DNA of 64,000 bases, taken from positions 248,001-312,000 of the forward strand of contig NZ_FMXM01000006.1 of the NCBI RefSeq assembly GCF_900103325.1, in the 5' to 3' direction. The translations under genes were made by a program, and so were the position numbers. A model generated the notes under the pieces. The model worked only from the letters and a program-made list of their open reading frames with translations. It made no database searches and was not told where the DNA came from. Shown here piece after piece: positions 1 through 9,269 of this stretch; position 1 is the first letter of the stretch; each line of letters opens with the position of its first letter. Source of the stretch: Mesorhizobium qingshengii. GTDB lineage: Bacteria; Pseudomonadota; Alphaproteobacteria; Rhizobiales; Rhizobiaceae.

Positions 1-679
1 CTTTGATCACCTCGCGCAGCGCCGTCTTGAAATCCGGCGCCTTTTCGTTGAGGACGTGCGCAGCCCCAAGCTCTTTCAGAGCCGCGATCTGATCGTCGCG
101 GCGCACGGTGACGATCGGCCGGAAACTCGCTTCCCTGGTCAGACCGATGATCAGCTTGCAGAGCTGGCTGGCGCCGGCGGTCATGATGAAGGCCTTTTCG
201 CCTTCTTCCCTGACGATGTCGAACATGGCGAGCGCGGTGAGCGGATTGACGATCATCGCCGCGCCATCCTCGTCGCGCACCGTGTCGAGGAGCGGGATGC
301 AGACCGCCGCCTCGGCGACCGCATATTCGGCCCATGAGCCCCAATTGGTGACGCCGGTGGCGAAGGCGACCCGCTTGCCGATCAGGCTTTTGGGATAAGG
401 CTCGTCACCGCTGGCGACGACTGTGCCGACCCCCTCGAAGCCGGCCGGCTGGCCCTTGGCGCGTGGCTGGCCGTACTGTCCCTTGACGAACATGACATCG
501 GACGGATTGATCGAAGCCAGGCTGACCTTGATCAGAACCTGCGTCGGTCCGGGCGTCGGCACAGCGATACTGCCGGGCTGAAGATAGGGTTCCATCGCCT
601 CCAGCACGCTGCCGGTAGGGGTCCTGGTGTAGCCGTCGCCGATCAGCAGCAGCGCTTTCATTTCGGACGGGACAGTCAT
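1..679 (-). CDS. Zinc-independent quinone oxidoreductase / MDR alcohol dehydrogenase (3' part beyond window)
   Basis: Starts at the ATG at 679 (MTVPSEMKALLL) and reads off the left edge, so only about 226 N-terminal residues are visible. The GroES-like half carries LASINPSDVMFVKGQYG, and the cofactor half begins with a stretch like AFIMTAGASQLCKLIIGLTR, the position of the NAD(P)-binding Rossmann segment. The zinc-site residues of classical alcohol dehydrogenases are not seen, which points to a quinone or enoyl reductase of the MDR superfamily. It runs in the same direction as the acyl-CoA dehydrogenase at 737-1978, 57 nt downstream of it, so the two may be cotranscribed. Substrate is unknown; a reductive step on an enoyl or quinone acceptor is the most likely role. 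Confidence 0.8.
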   Translation of the reverse strand, partial: MTVPSEMKALLLIGDGYTRTPTGSVLEAMEPYLQPGSIAVPTPGPTQVLIKVSLASINPSDVMFVKGQYGQPRAKGQPAGFEGVGTVVASGDEPYPKSLIGKRVAFATGVTNWGSWAEYAVAEAAVCIPLLDTVRDEDGAAMIVNPLTALAMFDIVREEGEKAFIMTAGASQLCKLIIGLTREASFRPIVTVRRDDQIAALKELGAAHVLNEKAPDFKTALREVIK

Positions 680-736
680 CGGAGCGCTCCTTGGTACCGG
701 CGGTAAGACCGCAACGCGGCCGCGCTGAGCTGCTGC

Positions 737-1978
737 TCAGACCCTTTCCTGCGTGTATTTCTTCAGTTCGGTGCGCGCCACTTGCCGGCGATGCACGGCG
801 TCAGGCCCGTCGGCCAGACGCAATGTCCTCAGATGCGTCCACGAGCGCGCCAGCGGCGTGTCCTGGCTGATGCCTTGCGCGCCGAACATCTGCACCGCCT
901 CGTCGGTGACCTTGAGCGCGACGCGCGGTGCCACGACCTTGATCTGGCTGATCCAGGGAGCGGCGGCACGCGCGTCGCCCTGGTCGATCATCCACGCCGC
1001 CTTGAGGCAGAGCAGGCGGGCCATCTCGATCTCCATGCGGCATTCGGCGATGATGTCGAAATTGGCGCCGAGTTTTGCCAGGGGCTGGCCGAAGGCCTCG
1101 CGGCGCACGGAACGCTGGCACAGCATCTCCAGTGCCATCTCGGCCTGGCCGATGGCGCGCATGCAATGATGAATGCGGCCTGGGCCGAGCCGGCCTTGCG
1201 CGATCTCGAAGCCCCTGCCCTCGCCGAGGATCAGGTTCGATGCCGGCACCCTGACATTGTCGAAGCGAAGGTGCATATGGCCATGCGGCGCGTCGTCGTC
1301 GCCATAGACCTGCATCGCCCGGACCTTGGTCACGCCTTTTGTGTCGGCAGGCACCAGGACCATCGAATGGCGGCGGTGCTGCGGCTCTTCATCGCCGCCC
1401 GTCCGGACCATGACGATATAGATGGCGCAGCGCGGATCGCCGGCGCCGGAGGCCCACCATTTCTCGCCATTGAGCACATAGTCGTCGCCCTGCCGTTCGC
1501 AGCGCATCGAAATGTTGGTGGCGTCGGACGAAGCGACATCCGGCTCGGTCATCAGGTAGGCAGAGCGGATCTTGCCGTCGAGCAGCGGCTCCAGCCATGC
1601 CTTTTTGTGCTCGGCGGAACCGTAACGCTCCAGCACCTCCATGTTGCCGGTGTCGGGCGCCGAGCAGTTGAAGGTCTCGGCGCCGAGATGCGCCTTGCCC
1701 ATCTCCTCGGCCAGATAGGCGTATTCGACGGTGGAAAGACCATAGCCGAGTTCCGAGCCGGTCAGCCAGAAATTCCACAGGCCACGCTCTCTCGCGGTCT
1801 TCTTCAGCCCTTCGAGGATCTCGCTCTGGCGCGCCGTATAGACCCAGCGGTCGCCAGCCTTGCCCACCTCGCCGAGAAATTCCTTGTCGAGCGGCATGAT
1901 CTCGTCGCGCACCATCGCCGTGACACGCGCGTGGATCGGCCTCACCCGCTCGGTCATGCCGAGATTCATGTCTGTCAT
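737..1978 (-). CDS. Acyl-CoA dehydrogenase, ACAD10/ACAD11-like
   Basis: A 413-residue FAD flavoprotein of the acyl-CoA dehydrogenase family. It has NCSAPDTGNMEVL at residues 104-116 and TEPDVASSDATN at 144-155, then LGEGRGFEIAQGRLGPGRIHHCMR and a C-terminal RLADGPDAVH. These match the dehydrogenase half of mammalian ACAD11 closely rather than standard short- or medium-chain enzymes. In ACAD10/11 this domain is fused to an APH-fold kinase; here the kinase is a separate gene at 3438-4472, read divergently. Mammalian ACAD10/11 and Pseudomonas LvaC handle 4-phosphoacyl-CoA made from 4-hydroxyacyl-CoA, so a similar step is inferred. The intergenic gap to the SDR gene at 2101 is 122 nt and should hold both promoters. 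Confidence 0.9.
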   Translation of the reverse strand: MTDMNLGMTERVRPIHARVTAMVRDEIMPLDKEFLGEVGKAGDRWVYTARQSEILEGLKKTARERGLWNFWLTGSELGYGLSTVEYAYLAEEMGKAHLGAETFNCSAPDTGNMEVLERYGSAEHKKAWLEPLLDGKIRSAYLMTEPDVASSDATNISMRCERQGDDYVLNGEKWWASGAGDPRCAIYIVMVRTGGDEEPQHRRHSMVLVPADTKGVTKVRAMQVYGDDDAPHGHMHLRFDNVRVPASNLILGEGRGFEIAQGRLGPGRIHHCMRAIGQAEMALEMLCQRSVRREAFGQPLAKLGANFDIIAECRMEIEMARLLCLKAAWMIDQGDARAAAPWISQIKVVAPRVALKVTDEAVQMFGAQGISQDTPLARSWTHLRTLRLADGPDAVHRRQVARTELKKYTQERV

Positions 1979-2100
1979 CGGTCGCTAACCCTTCATGCAC
2001 GCCGGGCACTTTACCCGTGGCAAGGATGACCGTACTTCGGATAGCCTTGTCAACGCGAACTGTTTTGCCCGCATGCCGGGGCGAGGCGCGGAGGATTGTG

Positions 2101-2916
2101 ATGAGCTATCTGGACGAGCTGTTTTCGGTGGCCGGCAAGACCGCGCTGGTGACGGGCGCCGCGACCGGCATCGGCCGCATGGCGGCAACCGCGCTGGTCA
2201 AAGCCGGCGCTAGCGTGATGATCGCTTCGCGCAAGGGCGAGGACTGCATCAAGGTCGCCGCCGAGTTGAACGGGCTTGGCGCTTCCGGTCGGGCCGAAGG
2301 CTTCGCCGGCGATGTCTCCAGCGAGGCTGGCATCGCGGCACTGGTGGCCGAGGTCAAGGCGCGGACCGCGAAACTGGACATCCTGGTCAACAATGCCGGC
2401 GTTTCCTGGGGCGCGCCGCTGGAGAGCTTCCCTTATTCGGCATGGGCCAAGGTGCTCGGCGTCAATGTCACCGCGGTCTTCCATCTGACCCGCGAATTGC
2501 TGCCGCTGCTGGAAGCCGCCGCCAGTGATGCCGATCCGGCCCGGGTCATCAACCTGGGTTCGGTGATGGGCACGCAGCCGCTGGCCGACGACGCCTATTC
2601 CTACACCGCCTCGAAGGCCGCGGTTCACCATCTGACGCGCACTCTGGCGCTTGAGTTCGCCGCCCGACGCATCACCGTCAACGCCTTCGCCCCCGGCCCC
2701 TTCCAGAGCCGCATGACGGCTTTTGCCACCGGCAGCGATGAACAGGCGAAACGGGTCGGCAGCCACGTTCCGATCGGTCGTATCGGCGCCCCGGATGACA
2801 TTGCCGGCGCAACGCTCTATTTGTGCAGCCGTGCGGGCAGCTATGTCACCGGCGCCATCCTGCCGATCGACGGCGGACAGTCGGTGCAGCATGGGCTGAC
2901 CTTGTTCAAGGAATGA
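2101..2916 (+). CDS. SDR family oxidoreductase
   Basis: A short-chain dehydrogenase of 271 residues. The NAD(P) motif TGAATGIG lies near the N-terminus, then NNAGVS and the catalytic Tyr-Lys pair in YSYTASK. The start was placed at 2101 because a GGAGG-type ribosome site ends 6 nt before it; the open frame extends upstream to 2017 without such support. It leads a plus-strand operon with a MaoC hydratase, an APH-fold kinase and a second SDR. A 3-hydroxyacyl-CoA or related alcohol dehydrogenase role fits the context (inferred); the exact substrate cannot be read from the sequence. Confidence 0.88.
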   Translation: MSYLDELFSVAGKTALVTGAATGIGRMAATALVKAGASVMIASRKGEDCIKVAAELNGLGASGRAEGFAGDVSSEAGIAALVAEVKARTAKLDILVNNAGVSWGAPLESFPYSAWAKVLGVNVTAVFHLTRELLPLLEAAASDADPARVINLGSVMGTQPLADDAYSYTASKAAVHHLTRTLALEFAARRITVNAFAPGPFQSRMTAFATGSDEQAKRVGSHVPIGRIGAPDDIAGATLYLCSRAGSYVTGAILPIDGGQSVQHGLTLFKE

Positions 2917-2961
2917 CATTTTCCGGCCGCAGAAGCCGGGAGTGAACTGGAGGACATCAGC

Positions 2962-3441
2962 GTGGAACCGATCAGTCTCGATGTGCTTCTGGCCAGTGTC
3001 GGCAAGGAGGTTGGCGTGTCGCCGTGGCGGGTGGTCACGCAACGCATGATCGATCAGTTCGCGGACGCCACCGACGACCACCAGTTCATCCACTGCGACC
3101 CGGAGCGGGCCATGCGGGAGACGCCGTTCGGCGGCACCATCGCGCACGGCTTCCTGTCGCTGTCGCTTTTGTCGGCAATGACCTTCGAGACCATGCCGCC
3201 GCTCGAAAACAGCAAGATGGGCGTCAACCACGGCTTCGATTCGCTGCGCTTCCTGGCGCCGGTGAAGACAGGGGCGCGCATCCGCACCCGTTTCGTTCTG
3301 GCCGACGTCAAGGTCAGGCCGTCGGGCTGGGTGCAGACGGCCCATGACGTGACGATCGAGATCGAGGGCTCGAAGAAGCCGGCATTGACCGCGCGCTGGC
3401 TGACGCTGACCCTGATCGAACGCCAGCCCGAGACCGCATGA
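2962..3441 (+). CDS. MaoC-like (R)-enoyl-CoA hydratase
   Basis: A 159-residue single hot-dog-fold protein. It shows the hydratase-2 signature: an Asp/His pair in FADATDDHQFIH, followed by TPFGGTIAHGFLSLSLLS. Family members add water to trans-2-enoyl-CoA or dehydrate the matching 3-hydroxyacyl-CoA. A GGAGG site precedes the GTG start at 2962. Its stop overlaps the next start (ATGA at 3438-3441), so it is translationally coupled to the kinase gene. It supplies the hydration or dehydration step in the cluster, matching the acyl-CoA dehydrogenase and the two SDRs. Confidence 0.9.
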   Translation: MEPISLDVLLASVGKEVGVSPWRVVTQRMIDQFADATDDHQFIHCDPERAMRETPFGGTIAHGFLSLSLLSAMTFETMPPLENSKMGVNHGFDSLRFLAPVKTGARIRTRFVLADVKVRPSGWVQTAHDVTIEIEGSKKPALTARWLTLTLIERQPETA

Positions 3442-4472
3442 GCGATCCGAACGTTCTCGACCAGGCAGCGCTAGCGCCTTACCTTGAGGCGAACATCCCC
3501 GGCTTTTCCGGGCTTGCTGCAATCGAAAAATTCAAGTCGGGCCAATCGAACCCGACCTATCTGATGACGGCGGCAAGTGGCCGCTACGTGCTGCGCGCCA
3601 AGCCGCCTGGGCAGTTGCTGAAATCGGCGCATCAGGTCGACCGCGAATTCACCGTGATGAGCGCGCTTGCCGGAACCGCCGTGCCTGTGCCGCGAATGCT
3701 GCATCTGTCGGCGGAGGACTCGCCGATCGGCCGCATGTTCTACGTGATGGATTTCCTCGACGGCCGCATCTTCTGGGATCCGGCGCTGCCGGAGGCTCGC
3801 GACAACGATGAGCGCGCCGCCATCTACGATGCCATGAACGTCACGCTCGCGGCCATGCATGATGTCGATGTCGAGGCCTTGGGTCTCGGCGAATTCGGCC
3901 GGCCGGGCAACTATTTCGAGCGGCAGCTGGCGCGCTGGACCAGCCAGTACCGCGCCTCGGAGACGGGCACCGTCGCCGACATGGACCGGCTGATTTCCTG
4001 GCTGGAGAAGCACATGCCCGCCGATGACGGCCGCGTCTCGCTGGTGCATGGCGACTACCGGCTGGACAATCTGATCTTCGCCCCGGATCGGCCCCAGGTG
4101 GTGGCGGTGCTGGACTGGGAACTGTCGACGCTTGGCCACCCCTTTGCCGACATCGCCTATCAGTGCATGCAATGGCGCTTGCCGCACGCCTCGGGTTTTC
4201 GCGGCCTGGGCGGTGTCGAGCGCTCCGCACTCGGCCTGCCCTCGGAAGAGGCCTACGTCGCCGCCTACTGCCGCCGGCGCGGGCTGGACGGCATCGGCAA
4301 CTGGACGTTCTTCCTGGCCTTCTCCTTCTTCCGGCTGGCCGCGATCTGCCAGGGTGTCTACAAGCGGGCGCTGGACGGCAATGCCTCCAATCCTGAAAAG
4401 GCCAAGACCTATGGCGAAGCGGTGAAGCTGCTTTCGCGTCTCGCCGCGAAACTGATCGACAAGGAGGCGTGA
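3438..4472 (+). CDS. APH-fold kinase, ACAD10/11 N-terminal-like (acyl-CoA hydroxyl kinase candidate)
   Basis: A 344-residue aminoglycoside-phosphotransferase-fold protein. The glycine-rich region is KSGQSNPTYLM (33-43); the catalytic loop is HGDYRLDN at 204-211 (D206, N211) and the metal-binding Asp is in VLDWELSTLG at 225-233. Homologues with this exact architecture are the N-terminal domains of ACAD10/ACAD11 and the LvaA kinase of levulinate catabolism, which phosphorylate a 4-hydroxyacyl-CoA, rather than drug-resistance enzymes. Its partner dehydrogenase would be the divergent gene at 737-1978. It overlaps the MaoC gene by 4 nt and the next SDR by 1 nt, so the operon is tight. An antibiotic-resistance role is unlikely in this context. 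Confidence 0.88.
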   Translation: MSDPNVLDQAALAPYLEANIPGFSGLAAIEKFKSGQSNPTYLMTAASGRYVLRAKPPGQLLKSAHQVDREFTVMSALAGTAVPVPRMLHLSAEDSPIGRMFYVMDFLDGRIFWDPALPEARDNDERAAIYDAMNVTLAAMHDVDVEALGLGEFGRPGNYFERQLARWTSQYRASETGTVADMDRLISWLEKHMPADDGRVSLVHGDYRLDNLIFAPDRPQVVAVLDWELSTLGHPFADIAYQCMQWRLPHASGFRGLGGVERSALGLPSEEAYVAAYCRRRGLDGIGNWTFFLAFSFFRLAAICQGVYKRALDGNASNPEKAKTYGEAVKLLSRLAAKLIDKEA

Positions 4473-5248
4473 TGGGCCGCTTCGACGGAGCAACCGTGCT
4501 GATCACCGGTGCCGCCGGCGGGCTCGGCCAGGGCGCCGCGAAGGGCTTTGCCGTCGAAGGCGCGCGGCTGGTGCTGTCGGACATCGACGAAACAGCGTTG
4601 GCCGATCTTGCCGGGACGCTGCGGACCGAAACGGCGATCCTGGCCGGCAACATAGCGGACGAAAGCCTGTCCGAGGATCTGGTCAGGCTGGCGGTCGAGA
4701 AATTCGGCCGACTGGACATCGCGGTCAACAATGCCGGCATCGTCCAGAGCTTCGTGCGCCTGCCACATGTCGCGTCGGACGAGGCCCGCCGCCTGCTGGA
4801 GATCGATCTGCTCGGTGTGTTCTATGCCATGAAGCACCAGATCCCGCAGATGGAGCGGCAGTTCAAGGCGGCTGGCAAGGGTGGCGCCATCGTCAACATC
4901 GCCTCGGCCGCCGGCCTGTCCGGCGCGCCGAAACTCTCGGTCTACGCCGCCGCCAAGCACGGCGTCATCGGCCTGACCCGCTCGGCCGCGATCGAATACG
5001 CCACCAAGGGCCTGCGCATCAACGCCATCTGCCCCGCCCACACAAGGACGGCGATGATGGACGGCTTCGTACGCCTCTCCGGCGTGCCGGAGCCAGACGC
5101 ACTGGCCGAACTGACGCGTGGCGTGCCGATGAAGCGGGTGGCCGAAGTCGAGGAGATCACCACCGCCATCCTGTTCGCCGCCGACCCCGCCAATTCCTTC
5201 ATGACCGGCCATGCGCTGGCCGTCGACGGCGGCATCGGCGCCATCTGA
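4472..5248 (+). CDS. SDR family oxidoreductase
   Basis: A 258-residue short-chain dehydrogenase. It has ITGAAGGLGQG at the N-terminus, NNAGIV in the middle and the catalytic YAAAKHG, then the C-terminal TGHALAVDGG common to the family. The ATG at 4472 is preferred over the in-frame GTG at 4469 because AAGGAGG lies at 4461-4467 and the previous stop overlaps it as TGATG. It is the last enzyme gene of the operon and sits 92 nt before the TetR regulator. Probably oxidises a hydroxyacyl-CoA or hydroxy acid; substrate unknown. Confidence 0.88.
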   Translation: MGRFDGATVLITGAAGGLGQGAAKGFAVEGARLVLSDIDETALADLAGTLRTETAILAGNIADESLSEDLVRLAVEKFGRLDIAVNNAGIVQSFVRLPHVASDEARRLLEIDLLGVFYAMKHQIPQMERQFKAAGKGGAIVNIASAAGLSGAPKLSVYAAAKHGVIGLTRSAAIEYATKGLRINAICPAHTRTAMMDGFVRLSGVPEPDALAELTRGVPMKRVAEVEEITTAILFAADPANSFMTGHALAVDGGIGAI

Positions 5249-5278
5249 CACCTGCCGTTTGGGAACCTGTCGCGCCCT

Positions 5279-5305
5279 TGTTCGTTTTCGTACAGCGTAT
5301 ATAAT
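5279..5305 (+). promoter_or_regulatory. Possible promoter of the TetR gene
   Basis: TTGTTC at 5279-5284 and a perfect TATAAT at 5300-5305, with a short 15-nt spacer. Between them lies CGTACAGCGTATA, which resembles the GTAC palindromes upstream of the gene at 6176 and could be an autoregulatory operator. Sigma70-type assignment is tentative because of the spacer. Confidence 0.35.
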
Positions 5306-5340
5306 TTAGCCGCGCACCAACCAAACGAAGGCACGATATC

Positions 5341-5985
5341 TTGCCGCCGAGCGTCCAGACACGCCGCGAGAAACAAAAAGCCGAACTGCGATCCGAACTG
5401 GTCGAGGCCGCGCACAAGCTTGTCCAGGAAGAGGGTTATGAAGGCCTGACCATCCGCAAGCTGGCCAAGCGGGTCGGCTACGCGCCGATGTCGGTCTACT
5501 CCTACTTCGCCGACAAGCAGGACATCCTGTTCGCGCTGGCCGAGGATGCGTTCGAGACGCTTGCCCGGCGCATCGAAGAGCATTCGTCCGACGATCCGAT
5601 CGAGGCATTGCAGGCGGTCATGACGGAATATGCCGCCTTCGGGCTCGGCAATCCCAACGAATACCGCACCGTCTTCATGACCGAAAAAACCAGGCTGCCG
5701 GAAGGCAGGAGCTACGAAGACATGGAAGAAGGCAACCCGGCGATGAAAGTGCTCATCAGCCGGGTAGAGGCCTGCGTCGCCGCCGGCAAGTTGCAGGGCG
5801 ATCCGCGCGCCATCGCCACCATGCTGTGGGCGGTGGGCCACGGTACGATCTCGCTGCTGATCACCTTTCCGTTCTACCCCTTTGGCGACCCGCAGGCCTT
5901 CGTGAAGCGGATGTGCGATTTAACGCTTGCCACGCTCAGCACGCAGAACGTGCCGCCGCTGACCGAGACACCGGTCAACTGCTGA
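5341..5985 (+). CDS. TetR/AcrR family transcriptional regulator
   Basis: A 214-residue repressor-type protein starting with TTG at 5341, with GAAGG about 12 nt upstream. The N-terminal helix-turn-helix is in EGYEGLTIRKLAKRVGYAPM followed by SVYSYFADKQDILF, the standard TetR layout; the remaining about 150 residues form the ligand and dimer domain. It follows the CoA-ester catabolic operon and probably responds to a pathway acyl-CoA. Candidate binding sites are the GTAC palindromes at 6070-6081 and 6128-6141 and a degenerate site in its own promoter. No acyl-CoA ligand can be named from sequence. Confidence 0.9.
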   Translation: MPPSVQTRREKQKAELRSELVEAAHKLVQEEGYEGLTIRKLAKRVGYAPMSVYSYFADKQDILFALAEDAFETLARRIEEHSSDDPIEALQAVMTEYAAFGLGNPNEYRTVFMTEKTRLPEGRSYEDMEEGNPAMKVLISRVEACVAAGKLQGDPRAIATMLWAVGHGTISLLITFPFYPFGDPQAFVKRMCDLTLATLSTQNVPPLTETPVNC

Positions 5986-6069
5986 ACGCCAGCTCCTTTC
6001 GTTTCCATAGTCCTCACCATCCTCCGCAGCCAAACGGGGGGCGAGTTTCTTGGTTAACAAAAAGTTTGT

Positions 6070-6141
6070 CGTACGCGTACGATTCCGACTTGAACTTCGC
6101 GATCGATGGTCGTATTTGTACACCATACCGTACATGTACGG
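6070..6141 (+). promoter_or_regulatory. Promoter flanked by two GTAC palindromes (candidate operators)
   Basis: CGTACGCGTACG at 6070-6081 and CCGTACATGTACGG at 6128-6141 are perfect palindromes sharing CGTAC-N2-GTACG. Between them is a sigma70-like promoter: TTGAAC at 6090-6095, 17 nt spacer, TATTTG at 6113-6118. The second palindrome would cover the transcription start region. This geometry suggests repression by a dimeric regulator, plausibly the TetR protein encoded just upstream. Confidence 0.5.
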
Positions 6142-6175
6142 AAAGAATTCACCCGTCGAAAAACGGAGACTGACG

Positions 6176-6424
6176 ATGAAAAAGACACTCCTCACCCTCG
6201 CCGCCGTGCTGGCACTTTCGGGCTCGGCCTTCGCCGCCAGCGCCACCCAGCCGGTCAAGCACGCGCCGGCCGCGACCTGCGTCGACACCAGGACCCATGT
6301 GAAGCTCGATTGCGCTTCGACCGGGTCGGTCGAGAAGAAAAGCTCCACGGAAAACACCGCTGACGGCAAAGGCCCGCGGCTCGGCATCAGCATCAATCCG
6401 TGGATTATGCCGAGCGCATTCTGA
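6176..6424 (+). CDS. Small exported protein of unknown function
   Basis: An 82-residue protein starting at the ATG at 6176 after a GGAGA site. It begins with a clear signal peptide (MKKTLLTLAAVLALSGSAFA) with a likely AFA/AS cleavage, leaving about 60 mature residues with two cysteines (CVDTRTHVKLDC) that could form a disulfide. No known family was recognised. It lies 190 nt after the TetR gene, behind a promoter flanked by two palindromes, so it may be a regulated periplasmic protein. The link to the catabolic cluster is inference. Confidence 0.7.
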   Translation: MKKTLLTLAAVLALSGSAFAASATQPVKHAPAATCVDTRTHVKLDCASTGSVEKKSSTENTADGKGPRLGISINPWIMPSAF

Positions 6425-6467
6425 TATCAGCTTGAAATCACTTCTGGTCGGCACGAGCCGGCCAGCT

Positions 6468-7517
6468 TCAGGCGACCGGGACCGGCAATTTGGCCGCTGA
6501 ACTCTCGAAGGCCGCGTCGATCAGCTTCTGCATGTCGGCGGCGCGCCGGAAGGACGGATCGCCGTTCCGGCCTGCATCCAGCGCCTCTGCAAAACGCCGG
6601 GCGTTGCGCTTGACATCCGGCAGCACAAGCGTTCGCCAGCACTGCTGGTCGACATCCTTGCCCAGGCAAGCGGACAGGTGCGATGCCTTGCCGTCGGTCT
6701 CGGCCTTGATGGCGCCCCTGGTGCCGTGCAGGGCCAGCGACAAATCGTTGGCGTGGCCGGTCATGTAGCGGCTTGCCACGATCGTGGCGAGTGCACCGGA
6801 TTTTAACCTCGCCGTCATCGCCACGCTGTCGTTGGCGTCCAGCACATAGTCGCCGATCCGCTCGCCCTCGGCCTTCGGAAACGTCACCAGATCCGCATGC
6901 AGGCTGACGATTTCCTGGGCAGCGCCATAGGTAGCGAAGTCCAGGATGTGAATGCCGACATCGCCCAGCACGCCGGTCGAACCGTGCCGGCTCGACAGGC
7001 GCCACAGCCATTTGTCCTCGACCCGCCAGTCGCCCCACGATTTGCTGACCAGCCAGCTTTGCCGGTAGCTCGCCTCGACATGGCGCAACTCGCCGATCTC
7101 ACCGGCCTGCACCATGCGCCGTGCTTCCTGGATCGCCGGTGAGTTGCGATAGGTCAGGTTGACCATGTTGACGACCCCGGCCGCCTCGGCCGCTTCCGTC
7201 ATATCAAGTGCATCGGCATGGTTCGGCGCCAGCGGCTTTTCGCAGAAGACATGCTTTCCCGCGGCAAGCAGCGCCAGTGTCGTCGCCCTGTGCGCGCCGT
7301 CCGGCGTCGCGTTGATGGCGGCGTCGAACTCGCCCCAGGTAATCGCTGCTTCCAGGCTCTCGAAGAAATCGCCTATTCTGTTGGCGGCGGCGAACGCTGC
7401 CGCGCGGCCCGGCACCTGGTCGACGCAGGCGACGATGGCACAGCCGGGAATCCTGGCGAATTCCTCGACATGATGCCCGGCGATGCCGCCGGTGCCGAGC
7501 AGAAGCAGTCGATGCAT
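6468..7517 (-). CDS. Gfo/Idh/MocA family oxidoreductase
   Basis: A 349-residue NAD(P)-dependent sugar or polyol dehydrogenase-type protein. The N-terminal Rossmann motif is LLGTGGIAGHH and the family's CEKPLAPNHADA (EKP motif) follows near residue 100; the C-terminal alpha/beta domain is intact. The ATG at 7517 was chosen; a TTG at 7532 in frame abuts the stop of the upstream ThuA gene. It follows the ThuA-like gene on the same strand with only about 15 nt between them, a pair common in rhizobial sugar (trehalose-type) utilisation loci. The sugar substrate is not determinable here. Confidence 0.88.
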   Translation of the reverse strand: MHRLLLLGTGGIAGHHVEEFARIPGCAIVACVDQVPGRAAAFAAANRIGDFFESLEAAITWGEFDAAINATPDGAHRATTLALLAAGKHVFCEKPLAPNHADALDMTEAAEAAGVVNMVNLTYRNSPAIQEARRMVQAGEIGELRHVEASYRQSWLVSKSWGDWRVEDKWLWRLSSRHGSTGVLGDVGIHILDFATYGAAQEIVSLHADLVTFPKAEGERIGDYVLDANDSVAMTARLKSGALATIVASRYMTGHANDLSLALHGTRGAIKAETDGKASHLSACLGKDVDQQCWRTLVLPDVKRNARRFAEALDAGRNGDPSFRRAADMQKLIDAAFESSAAKLPVPVA

Positions 7518-7532
7518 CGGATCAGGCCCCAA

Positions 7533-8318
7533 TCAACTCAAGCCCTTGTCGCCATCGGCATGCAGGCGCAGACCCTTCTGGACGATCTTCTCCTTGGCCG
7601 CCTCCGTCGGCACGTTGGGCGCATTGGTGACGCCAGACCATGCCGGCGCCGGATTGTGCGCCCAGTGCACGGCGTTGCGCAGCACCTGCTGCACGCCCTC
7701 ATTGTGATAGATCGGATAGGTCTCGTGGCCAGGCGAGAAATAGAAGATCCTGCCGGCGCCGCGCTGATAGGTCAGCCCGGACCGGAACACCTCGCCGCCC
7801 TCGTACCAGGAGACGAACACCGTCTCGAGCGGCTCCGGCACCGCGAACGGCTCGCCATACATCTCCGTCTCGCCGATCTCCAGGCATTCGCCAATGCCTT
7901 GCGCGATCGGGTGGCTGCGGTTGATCGCCCAGACACGCTCGCGCTCGCCCGCCTCGCGCCATTTCAGCGAACAGGGCGTGCCCATCAGCCGCTTGAAGAT
8001 CTTCGAGTAGTGGCCGGAATGGAGCACGATCAGCCCCATGCCTTCCCAGACCCGCTTCTGCACGCGCTCGACGACTTCGTCCTTGACCTCGCCATGCGCG
8101 GCGTGGCCCCACCACAGCAAAACATCCGTGGCGGCCAGGCGCTTCTCGCTCAAGCCATGTTCGGGTTCCTGCAAGGTGGCTGTGGTCGCCTCGATGCCCT
8201 TGTCCTGGTTGAGCGCGGCGGCAATGGTGCCGTGCATTCCTTTGGGATAGAGGTCGCGCACGGCGGCATTGGTCTGCTCATGGACATTTTCGCCCCAAAC
8301 AACGGCCTTTGTCGGCAT
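7533..8318 (-). CDS. ThuA-like protein (trehalose utilisation family)
   Basis: A 261-residue protein starting [15 protein letters not shown] at 8318, supported by GGGAGA just upstream; longer in-frame extensions to 8672 lack a ribosome site. The ThuA domain (class I glutamine-amidotransferase-like fold) spans nearly the whole length, with WWGHAAHGE and LHSGHYSK segments and the C-terminal FSPGHETYP typical of the family. ThuA in Sinorhizobium acts with ThuB in converting trehalose and other disaccharides to 3-keto derivatives; here the neighbour at 6468-7517 is the ThuB-type dehydrogenase. Role in disaccharide catabolism is inferred from that pairing. Confidence 0.88.
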   Translation of the reverse strand: MPTKAVVWGENVHEQTNAAVRDLYPKGMHGTIAAALNQDKGIEATTATLQEPEHGLSEKRLAATDVLLWWGHAAHGEVKDEVVERVQKRVWEGMGLIVLHSGHYSKIFKRLMGTPCSLKWREAGERERVWAINRSHPIAQGIGECLEIGETEMYGEPFAVPEPLETVFVSWYEGGEVFRSGLTYQRGAGRIFYFSPGHETYPIYHNEGVQQVLRNAVHWAHNPAPAWSGVTNAPNVPTEAAKEKIVQKGLRLHADGDKGLS

Positions 8319-8394
8319 TTTTGTCTCCCAAAGCGCTTTAAATAGCATGCCCAATGGGATTGAGAAGGTCCGATCCGGCCTTGTCCTACGAAAA

Positions 8395-9261
<867 letters not shown>

Positions 9262-9269
<8 letters not shown>

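Noticed and set aside
3438..4472. Aminoglycoside resistance gene
   Set aside because: The fold is shared, but the sequence matches the ACAD10/11 kinase domain and the gene lies inside a CoA-ester catabolic operon.
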